NCBI RefSeq assembly: GCF_007830635.1
Contig: NZ_VLLA01000001.1
Coordinates: forward strand, 1 to 64,000
Length of the DNA stretch: 64,000 bases
Origin: Bradyrhizobium huanghuaihaiense
Lineage (GTDB): Bacteria; Pseudomonadota; Alphaproteobacteria; Rhizobiales; Xanthobacteraceae
Reading direction: 5' to 3'
Below the pieces are notes generated by a model. That model saw only the letters and a list, made by a program, of their open reading frames with translations. It ran no database searches and was not told the origin of the DNA. The position numbers and the translations under genes are program-made. Shown here one piece after another: positions 57,764 to 64,000 of this stretch (position 1 is its first letter; the number at the start of each line of letters is the position of its first letter).

Positions 57764-58501
57764 ATGGCGAACGAGCTGGATTTTTCAGGCAAGCAGGTGC
57801 TGGTCGTCGGCGGTTCCAGCGGCATCGGCAACGGCATCGCACAGGCCTTTCGCGCCAGGGGCGCAGCCGTCGCCGTTTGCGGCACGCGTGCTCACGCAAC
57901 GGAATATTCAGCCGAAGAAGGCTCCGATCTCACCGGTCTTTCCTATGCGCAGCTCGACGTCAGCAATGCCGCTGCGATCGATGCGTTCAAGCCGTCGTTC
58001 GAGCGGCTCGACATCCTGGTGCTCGCGCAGGGCGCGGTGATCTATCGCCGCGGCGAGTTCGAGATGGCTGGCTTCCGCAAGGTCGTCGAGGTCAATCTGA
58101 TGAGCCTGATGGCCTGCGCCACGCGGTTTCATTCCATGTTGCGGGATGCGAGGGGCGCGCTGATCATGGTGTCCTCGACGGCCGCCTATCATTCCACCAT
58201 GGGCAATCCCGCCTACAACGCCTCGAAGACCGGCGCGGTCGGATTGACGCGCACGCTGGGCGAGGCCTGGGCCGAGGACGGCATCCGCGTCAACGGCATC
58301 GCGCCCGGCCTCGTCGACACCAAGATGACGAAGGTGACGACCGACAACCCCAAGCGGCTCGAAGGCGCGCTCGCGCGCATTCCGCTGCGGCGACTGGGCA
58401 CGCCGGCCGACATGGCAGGCGCAGCCTTGTTCCTGGCCTCGCCGCTGTCGTCCTACATCATCGGCCAGACACTGGTCGTCGATGGCGGGCTGATCTTGTA
58501 G
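57764..58501 (+). CDS. Short-chain dehydrogenase/reductase
   Basis: 245 residues with GGSSGIG (16-22), the Tyr/Lys pair in PAYNASKTGAVGLTRTLGEAW and GIAPGLVDTKM. The NNAG motif is replaced by LAQGA (LDILVLAQGAVIY), less common but tolerated in the family. GGGAGGCC precedes the ATG. Substrate unknown. It is divergent from the SDR at 56887. Confidence 0.87.
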   Translation: MANELDFSGKQVLVVGGSSGIGNGIAQAFRARGAAVAVCGTRAHATEYSAEEGSDLTGLSYAQLDVSNAAAIDAFKPSFERLDILVLAQGAVIYRRGEFEMAGFRKVVEVNLMSLMACATRFHSMLRDARGALIMVSSTAAYHSTMGNPAYNASKTGAVGLTRTLGEAWAEDGIRVNGIAPGLVDTKMTKVTTDNPKRLEGALARIPLRRLGTPADMAGAALFLASPLSSYIIGQTLVVDGGLIL

Positions 58502-58509
58502 AGGATCCC

Positions 58510-58595
58510 GTAGCCCGGATGGAGCGCAGCGCAATCCGGGGTCCTTCAATACGATTGACGCTGTCCCGGATTACGCTGCGCTCCATCCGGGCTAC
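58510..58595. repeat. Intergenic repeat family B, copy 4
   Basis: GTAGCCCGGATGGAGCGCAG at the left and CTGCGCTCCATCCGGGCTAC at the right are perfect inverted 20-base arms. It starts 9 bp after the SDR stop. Confidence 0.8.
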
Positions 58596-58672
58596 ACACT
58601 ACACTTTCGTCGACACTTGGAACTGCGCTGCGCCTGATCGGTTACTTGGGCTGACCCCCGAGGAGGAGCATC

Positions 58673-59047
58673 ATGGACACGGATCGGATTGTCGGATCAG
58701 CCAAGGAATACGCCGGACGCGCGGAAGGCGCAGTCGGAGACATGGCAGGCGATGCCAAGACGGAGGCGTCGGGCAAGGCGCGCGAAGCTGCAGGCACGGT
58801 GCAGAACCTCTACGGCCAGGCCAAGGATGCGGTGCGTGATGCTGCGGATACCGCGACGAACTACGCCAAGGACGCCTATGAGAACAGCGGCGACACCTTC
58901 CGTGATGGCACGCAGGCGCTGTCGAAGAAAGTGCAGGACAATCCGCTCGGCGCGCTGCTTGTTGCCGGCGGCATCGGCTTTGCGCTGGCGCTGCTGATGT
59001 CGCGCCCCGCCCGCCGTCCGCCGCCGCGCTGGCGCTATTACGGCTGA
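58673..59047 (+). CDS. CsbD-like stress protein with C-terminal membrane anchor
   Basis: 124 residues. The first 60 resemble CsbD (DRIVGSAKEYAGRAEGAVGD, ASGKAREAAGTVQNLYGQAKDAVRD); a helical linker leads to one membrane segment (about 92-110, PLGALLVAGGIGFALALLMS) and a basic Pro/Arg tail. The arrangement combines a CsbD-like part with the anchor seen in ElaB/DUF883 proteins. GAGGAGGAGC upstream of the ATG is a strong ribosome site. Likely stress-induced. Confidence 0.85.
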   Translation: MDTDRIVGSAKEYAGRAEGAVGDMAGDAKTEASGKAREAAGTVQNLYGQAKDAVRDAADTATNYAKDAYENSGDTFRDGTQALSKKVQDNPLGALLVAGGIGFALALLMSRPARRPPPRWRYYG

Positions 59048-59068
59048 TAGCCGTAAACACGTATCTCT

Positions 59069-59197
59069 CGTGCCCCGGACGCGCTGCAGCGCTAGAGCGC
59101 TGCTGCGCAGAGCCGGGGCCCATTCTTTTTGAAGTAGATGCTGGGTCCCGGCTCTGCGTCGCATCACCAAGAGGTGCTGCGCCGCGTCCGGGACACG
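59069..59197. repeat. Intergenic repeat family F (CGTGCCCCGGACGCG)
   Basis: CGTGCCCCGGACGCGCTGC at the left is answered by CGCCGCGTCCGGGACACG at the right, with an inner pair GCAGAGCCGGGGCCCA/TGGGTCCCGGCTCTGC. It fills the convergent gap between the CsbD-like gene and the DUF459 gene. Confidence 0.75.
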
Positions 59198-59204
59198 AAA
59201 TCGA

Positions 59205-60908
59205 CTATCGGGTCACTTCCGCCGATCGCCCGACATTACCCGGCGGACGCGGAATCGCGGGGTTCTGCGCCGGATTGCGCGGCCCGGGCGCCGGCGCCAG
59301 TTGACGCGGCGCCGGCGGCGGCGAGCCGAAGCCGAAGAAATCCCGGAATGACGGCGCGGCCTGCGCCGGCTGCTGCTGCTGTGGCGCGACCGGCGGCTTC
59401 TTCGGCGCGAGCTTGGGAGGGGCGATCGCAGCGGCCGCACCCGATGCATTGGGAGAGGCGGTGGCGCCGTCAGGCGTCGTCGCCGCCATCGGCGTATCAC
59501 CCTTGGCCTGCTCGCGGCCGACCTCACGGCGCGGCCAGGCGTAATCGTCGGCGCGTCCGGCGGGCGCCGTCAGCGGCTCGCCCTTCACCATCGTCTTCGC
59601 CGCGAGCGCATCGACGGCGGCGGGACGCGAGCCCGGGCCGCCCAGCAATTGATCGGTCGAGATCGAGGCCGCGACCAGCGGCACGATCGGGCCGGCCAGC
59701 GGCCGCGGCGCCGGCTTGCCGGGCTCGGCGCTGGTGTCGGGCGTCGCAGGCTCGCTCGGCAGCGCGATCGGGCCGGAGCGCCCCGCCAGCAGGCGCGTGA
59801 TCTCGCGCTCGACATAGTGGGCGAGTTTTCGCGCGCCCGGCTTGGTGAAGTAGACGCCGTCGGAGCTGCGGAGCTGGCGGATCTGGCCTTCGAAGTCGGG
59901 GCCCTTCTGCAGGAAGCGGCCGGCCTCGTCGACGAAACCGTCCCAGACATCGACATAGGTGATGCCGGCCTTGGCCGCGCCCTCGCGATAGAGCGAATCC
60001 AGGAACAGCATGTCGGCCGTCCCCTTCTGTCCCCGGATCGCGGGCAGGCCGACCCAGAGCACCGGCACGCCCTTGGCCTTGAGCAGATTGGCCAGCTCCT
60101 CGACCTTCTTGGTGTAGAGCTCGACCCAGCGCTCGTCGCGGAATTCGTAGAGGCCGTTGGGATTGCGCGCCGTCTTTTCCGGAGCGGCCGCCGGCGTGTC
60201 GGCATTGTCGGCGTCATCCTGCGGCAGGTCGGCATCGGCAGGCTTGTCGTCCGGCTTGGCGGCGGTGTCGGGCTTGGCGTCGCCGGGCTTCGCCGGTTGC
60301 TTGGCGCGGGCGCCCTTGTCGTTCTTCTTGTCCTTGTCTTTGTCCTTGTCCGACTTGTCGGCGACAGGTTCGCGGATCGCGATGCGATCGTTGAGGCCGA
60401 GCATGACGACGATCACGTCGGGCTTCTCGGTCTCGAGGATGCCCTTCGCCGCCGCAGTCCAGTCCGAAGGCTCGCCCTTCGGCTGGTACTTGATCAGGCC
60501 GGACGTGGTCTTGTGCTTGCGGATCACGCCCATGTCGGGCTGCTCGCTATAGGCATCTTCGAGGCCGTAGGCGAGCCAGTCGGCCATGGCGTCGCCGATC
60601 ACCAGCACGTTCTTGTCGGGCGTGGTGTCGCGCTTGGCTGGTGCCGGTGCGCGCGAAAAATCCTGGCGCGGCGCCTGCTGCTGTTGCTGCTGGAACGGCG
60701 CGAAGAAGTCGCCGCCGAACCATCCACCGCCGCCTCCGCCCTGGCGCGGCGGCGGGGCCGAACGCTGCGGCGGGCCGCCGAAGCCGGGGAAGTTGAAGAA
60801 CTGCGCGGAAGCGGGCCCCGCGACCGAGACCAATATCGCAAGCGCCGTCCCCAGCGCGATTAGCGGGCCGGTCTCGGTCAGCGCCTTGAACAGGGACTTC
60901 TTCGACAT
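59205..60908 (-). CDS. DUF459 SGNH-hydrolase-like secreted protein, substituted catalytic residues
   Basis: 567 residues with a signal peptide to about 35. After a Pro/Gly/Gln-rich linker comes the SGNH-like domain: block I reads VLVIGDAMADW (Ala107 where SGNH enzymes have Ser), block III VMLGLNDR (Asn173) is kept, and block V reads SSDGVYFTKPGARKLAHY, with Tyr353 where the His is expected. A Lys/Asp-rich disordered insert (residues about 183-246) splits the domain, and the last 190 residues are Pro/Ala-rich. With Ser and His replaced, hydrolase activity is unlikely; binding of cell-wall or acylated sugars is a possible role. Family assignment is confident. Confidence 0.85.
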   Translation of the reverse strand: MSKKSLFKALTETGPLIALGTALAILVSVAGPASAQFFNFPGFGGPPQRSAPPPRQGGGGGGWFGGDFFAPFQQQQQQAPRQDFSRAPAPAKRDTTPDKNVLVIGDAMADWLAYGLEDAYSEQPDMGVIRKHKTTSGLIKYQPKGEPSDWTAAAKGILETEKPDVIVVMLGLNDRIAIREPVADKSDKDKDKDKKNDKGARAKQPAKPGDAKPDTAAKPDDKPADADLPQDDADNADTPAAAPEKTARNPNGLYEFRDERWVELYTKKVEELANLLKAKGVPVLWVGLPAIRGQKGTADMLFLDSLYREGAAKAGITYVDVWDGFVDEAGRFLQKGPDFEGQIRQLRSSDGVYFTKPGARKLAHYVEREITRLLAGRSGPIALPSEPATPDTSAEPGKPAPRPLAGPIVPLVAASISTDQLLGGPGSRPAAVDALAAKTMVKGEPLTAPAGRADDYAWPRREVGREQAKGDTPMAATTPDGATASPNASGAAAAIAPPKLAPKKPPVAPQQQQPAQAAPSFRDFFGFGSPPPAPRQLAPAPGPRNPAQNPAIPRPPGNVGRSAEVTR

Positions 60909-61089
60909 GCGATCTGGGCCGCGCGCAATGGGGTCTGGAATTGGCTCGATATAATAACGGAATTGGGCGCCAAACGGGCAGATTCCGTTGCGGATTTTTG
61001 ACGGATTCTCGCGCCATACACCGGGGAACAGCCGCCCCCGTCAAGACCGCCGGGTAAAATCCCTGTTCAGGGTTACTTTCGGCGCGATT

Positions 61090-62475
61090 TTACCGCCCGC
61101 GCAGCCGGTCCAGAGCGTCGGAGGAGGCAAATCCGTCCGCCGGCACCCCAATCGAGGCCTGGAAGTTGCGGAGCGCCTCCCGTGTCTGGCCGCCGAACTG
61201 GCCGTCCGGGGTGCCCTTGTAGAAGCCGCGCTGGGCCAGAAGCTGTTGCAGTTCCAGCCGCTCGGTGCGGGACAGCTCGCGCTCCTGGCGCGGCCAGGGC
61301 TGCACGAAGGGCTGCCCCCCGCGCAGGCGGTCGGCGAAATGGCCGATCGCCAGCGCATAGGCCTCGGCCGGGTTGTACTTCATGATGACGCGGTAGTTCT
61401 GCAGCATCAGGAAGCCCGGGCCCTGCGCGCCCGCCGGCGCCAGCAGATAGGCTTTCTCCGCCGGGTTCGGGAAAGGCTGGTTGGTCGGGCGCTTCAGCCC
61501 GAGCTTCTCCCACTGCGCAATCGTCTGCGCCTTGGCGCGGTCGGCCAGCATGTAGTTGAACCCTTGCGGCACCACGACCTCGAAGCCCCAGGTCTGGCCG
61601 GACTGCCAGCCGTCCTTCTTCAGATTGTTGGCGGTCGACGCAATCAGGTCGGTCGGATTGTCGACGACGTCGCGCCGTCCGTCGCCGTCGCCGTCGACGG
61701 CAAAGCGCTTGAACGCGGTCGGCATGAACTGGGTCGGGCCGAAGGCGCCGGCCCAGGAGCCGCGCATCTGCTCCGGACGCAGATCGCCGCGGTTGAGGAT
61801 CTCCAATGCGGAGAGGAATTCGTCCTTGAAATAGGCCTGGCGGCGGCCGATGCAGGCGAGCGTCGCGGTCGATTGCAGCACGCTGCGATCGCCCATCTGC
61901 GTCGAGTAATTGGACTCGATGCCCCAGATCGAGGCGATGATGTAGCGATCGACGCCGGTGACCTTTTCCGTGGCATCGAACTGCGCCTTGTATTTGGCAA
62001 GCACCTCGCGGCCCTTGGCGAGGCGATTGTCGTTCACGAGGATGTCGAGATAATCCCAGATCGATTTTGTGAACTCCGGCTGCGAGTCCATCAGGTCCAT
62101 GATGCGCAGGTCGGGGCTGAGGCCCGCGGTGAAGCGCTGGAAGTTGTCCTGGGTGATGCCGCGCCGTGCGGCATCGGGCCACATCCCGGCAACGCAATTG
62201 TCGAAATTGCCGGCGGCTTCGCGGATCGCGGCGGCCGTCATCAGCGGATGGCCGGAGGCGCCGTCCTCGCCGCTCCAGGGTTGCGCGCCGCCTGGGCTTG
62301 GTGCGCCTTGCGAGGGCGCGGGATTCGTCCCGGAGAAAATGCCGCCGAACAGGTTCGACAGCCCGTTCTGCGACTGGGCGTATGCATGAACCGGCAGCAA
62401 CAAGGCGGCCGCAATCACAGCTCCACCGGTCACGGATGCCGCACGTTTTGCCAGCCCTGCCATCGATTGCATCAT
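61090..62475 (-). CDS. Lytic murein transglycosylase, MltB type, with peptidoglycan-binding domain
   Basis: 461 residues from the ATG at 62473-62475, chosen for AGGTGGG just upstream. Signal peptide (TGGAVIAAALLLPVHAYAQ), an SLT_2 domain with catalytic Glu187 in SIWGIESNYS and the family sequences GAFGPTQFMPTAFKRFAVDG and NNLKKDGWQSGQ, then a C-terminal PG_binding_1 domain (LQQLLAQRGFYKGTPDGQFG, about 400-461). It cleaves glycan strands with anhydro-muramyl formation in the periplasm. The frame is open to 62631. It is divergent from galU. Confidence 0.92.
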   Translation of the reverse strand: MMQSMAGLAKRAASVTGGAVIAAALLLPVHAYAQSQNGLSNLFGGIFSGTNPAPSQGAPSPGGAQPWSGEDGASGHPLMTAAAIREAAGNFDNCVAGMWPDAARRGITQDNFQRFTAGLSPDLRIMDLMDSQPEFTKSIWDYLDILVNDNRLAKGREVLAKYKAQFDATEKVTGVDRYIIASIWGIESNYSTQMGDRSVLQSTATLACIGRRQAYFKDEFLSALEILNRGDLRPEQMRGSWAGAFGPTQFMPTAFKRFAVDGDGDGRRDVVDNPTDLIASTANNLKKDGWQSGQTWGFEVVVPQGFNYMLADRAKAQTIAQWEKLGLKRPTNQPFPNPAEKAYLLAPAGAQGPGFLMLQNYRVIMKYNPAEAYALAIGHFADRLRGGQPFVQPWPRQERELSRTERLELQQLLAQRGFYKGTPDGQFGGQTREALRNFQASIGVPADGFASSDALDRLRGR

Positions 62476-62675
62476 GTCCCACCTGTCCGGCCAAAAATCC
62501 GTCATCAGGAGGCCCGGTACCGGTTGCCAATAGCTTAACAAAGGTGAAATTTTAGTGGCTTCTTTTTTCTTAACTCTGTGATCGCGAGGCCCCACATCCG
62601 CCTTTGTTAGCGGCTGCAAACAGTCTAGCAAGACACCATTGCTCCCTTCACGTCCTCAGGTATTCGATCAATCCC

Positions 62676-63551
62676 ATGAAAATTCGCAAAGCCGTATTCC
62701 CCGTCGCCGGCCTCGGCACCCGCGTCCTGCCCGCCACCAAGGCGATGCCGAAGGAGATGTTGACCATCGTCGACAAGCCGCTGATCCAGTACGTGTATGA
62801 CGAGGCGAGGGAGGCCGGCATCGAGCACTTCATCTTCGTCACCGGCCGCAACAAAAACGTCATAGAAGATCATTTCGACAAGATGTTCGAGCTCGACGCC
62901 ACGCTGGCTGCACGCGGCAAGAAGGCCGAGCAGGAGATCCTGGCGCAGAACCAGCCGGATGCCGGCGCCGTCAGCTTCACCCGCCAGCAGGCGCCGCTCG
63001 GCCTCGGCCACGCGGTCTGGTGTGCACGCGACATCGTCGGCAACGAGCCGTTCGCGGTCGTGCTGCCGGACGAGCTCGTGCTCAACACGCCCGGCTGCCT
63101 GAAGCAGATGATCGAGACCGCCGCAACGCTCGGCGAGAAATCCAATGTCATCGCGGTCGAGGCGGTGCCCGATCATCTCACCCATCAATACGGCATCTGC
63201 GGCGTCGGCAAACGCACCGGCAAGATGTTCGAGGTCGACGGCATGGTCGAGAAGCCGGCCAAGGGCACCGCGCCCTCCAACCTCTCGATCACCGGCCGCT
63301 ACATCCTGCAGCCGGAGATCTTCAAGATCCTCGAAACGCAGGAGCGCGGCGCCGGCGGCGAGATCCAGCTCACCGACGCCATGATCGGCCTCGCCAAGTC
63401 GCAGAAATTCTACGGCGTCGAGTTCGAGGGCGAGCGCCATGATTGCGGCTCCAAGCCCGGCTTCCTCCGCGCCAACATCGCCTACGGCCTCAAGCGCCCC
63501 GAGCTGCGCGACGGGCTGATCGCGGAGATGAAGAAGTATCTGGGGCAGTAG
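62676..63551 (+). CDS. galU: UTP-glucose-1-phosphate uridylyltransferase
   Basis: 291 residues: FPVAGLGTRVLPATKAMPKE (nucleotide-binding site, about 8-27), FVTGRNKNVIEDHFD, VEKPAKGTAPSNLSITGRYI (in parts). It makes UDP-glucose for exopolysaccharide, LPS and cyclic glucans. The ATG at 62676 is chosen from homology. The 200-bp gap to the divergent transglycosylase gene must contain both promoters. Confidence 0.95.
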   Translation: MKIRKAVFPVAGLGTRVLPATKAMPKEMLTIVDKPLIQYVYDEAREAGIEHFIFVTGRNKNVIEDHFDKMFELDATLAARGKKAEQEILAQNQPDAGAVSFTRQQAPLGLGHAVWCARDIVGNEPFAVVLPDELVLNTPGCLKQMIETAATLGEKSNVIAVEAVPDHLTHQYGICGVGKRTGKMFEVDGMVEKPAKGTAPSNLSITGRYILQPEIFKILETQERGAGGEIQLTDAMIGLAKSQKFYGVEFEGERHDCGSKPGFLRANIAYGLKRPELRDGLIAEMKKYLGQ

Positions 63552-63567
63552 CCGCCACATATTCCGC

Positions 63568-63696
63568 TGTCGTCCCGGCGAAGGCCGGGACCCATGACCA
63601 CAGGGAGTGGTTTGGCGAAGACTCGCAGTTCGGTACTGCTACCGACTGCAATCGATAGATTACGCGGTATGGGTCCCGGCCTTCGCCGGGACGACG
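63568..63696. repeat. Intergenic repeat family A, copy 6
   Basis: TGTCGTCCCGGCGAAGGCC at the left and GGCCTTCGCCGGGACGACG at the right are perfect 17-18 base inverted arms, with GGTTTGGCGAAGACTCG and GATAGATTACGCGGTATGGG inside. It fills the convergent gap between galU and the diguanylate cyclase gene and is the cleanest copy in the window. Confidence 0.85.
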
Positions 63697-63712
63697 CCGT
63701 TGATGTAACCCC

Positions 63713-64000
63713 TCACGCCACCAGCGACAGCTTCGGCAGGCTCGCGACCACGGACTGGTTGCGGCCGCCGGCTTTGGCGGCGTAGAGCGCCTTGTCGGCG
63801 GCGGCGACCAGGATCGTCCAGTCCATGCCGGCGGCGGGGACGAGGCTGGCGATGCCGCAAGACACCGTCGATGCCGCCTGGTCGTCGGACCAGCCCTGCA
63901 CCTTGAGGCGGATCGTCTCGGCGGTCTTGAAGGCGTCGGCTGCCGAGGTGTCCGGCAGCAGCACCGCGAATTCCTCGCCGCCATAGCGCGCGGCGCAGTC
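63713..64000 (-). CDS. Diguanylate cyclase, C-terminal part of a GGDEF domain (cut by window edge)
   Basis: The minus-strand frame enters at the right edge and reads DCAARYGGEEFAVLLPDTSA, showing the active-site GGEEF motif, then IRLKVQGWSDDQAASTVSCG and the closing GGDEF-domain signature AAADKALYAAKAGGRNQSV. The protein ends shortly after (LSLVA), so GGDEF is the C-terminal domain. It synthesises c-di-GMP. The sensor half and any RxxD inhibitory site lie outside the window. Confidence 0.88.
   Translation of the reverse strand, partial: DCAARYGGEEFAVLLPDTSAADAFKTAETIRLKVQGWSDDQAASTVSCGIASLVPAAGMDWTILVAAADKALYAAKAGGRNQSVVASLPKLSLVA

Overview
The window looks like a chromosomal segment of a Bradyrhizobium-type alphaproteobacterium (Nitrobacteraceae). 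The evidence is the very high GC with long antisense shadow reading frames, the family-level resemblance of nearly every protein to rhizobial and bradyrhizobial proteins, and many short intergenic palindromic repeats typical of that group. The sequence is almost entirely protein-coding. I saw no tRNA, rRNA, CRISPR array or prophage. The only mobile-element trace is the 5' end of an IS5-type transposase at the left edge.

Layout. 1-373: IS5-type fragment and a palindromic repeat. 373-951: orphan TadE-like pseudopilin. 1058-3414 (minus): a cold and translation cluster of cold-shock protein, IF-1 and RhlE-type DEAD-box helicase. 3690-16045 (plus): one large urea-nitrogen block. It starts with a good sigma-54 promoter and two NtrC-like sites, followed by the urea ABC transporter urtABCDE, then the urease genes ureDAB, an HD-domain alarmone-hydrolase-like gene, ureC, a small monooxygenase-fold gene, ureE with a huge His tail, ureF and ureG. 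16313-19851: CHASE/HWE histidine kinase with a degenerate N-box, convergent TetR regulator, and OpgC-like acyltransferase/membrane protein. 20228-23964: siderophore receptor, PepSY membrane protein and a tiny overlapping membrane protein. 23976-27742: envelope proteins (DUF883-like, AI-2E family permease, L,D-transpeptidase, DUF2865). 28070-32671 (minus): two tandem chemoreceptor paralogues of identical length. 32945-35858: small membrane protein, CsbD, malate synthase G.

36239-47787 is a sulfate assimilation regulon. The divergent pair cysD-cysNC (minus) and cysG-DUF2849-cysI-DUF934-cysH (plus) shares a 143-bp promoter region with nested inverted repeats. The sulfate ABC transporter genes sbp-cysT-cysW-cysA follow. 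CysH carries the Fe-S cysteines of the APS-reducing type, so the PAPS made by CysNC probably serves sulfation rather than assimilation.

47966-64000 is mixed housekeeping and accessory: CAP-domain lipoprotein, patatin plus 3-hydroxybutyrate dehydrogenase (PHB metabolism), TSUP permease, Wzx-like flippase, a secreted Gly-rich protein, stand-alone DsbD-N protein, YqgE, a TfdA/TauD dioxygenase with two SDRs, CsbD-like membrane protein, DUF459 SGNH-like protein with a substituted catalytic triad, MltB-type transglycosylase, GalU, and the C-terminus of a diguanylate cyclase at the right edge.

I did not find a clearly new multi-gene system. The observations most worth a second look are the MESH1-like hydrolase inside the urease operon, two probable pseudo-enzymes (the HWE kinase and the DUF459 protein), the nested palindromes between cysD and cysG, a Shine-Dalgarno-masking hairpin in front of a lipoprotein gene, and the dense collection of seven different intergenic repeat families.
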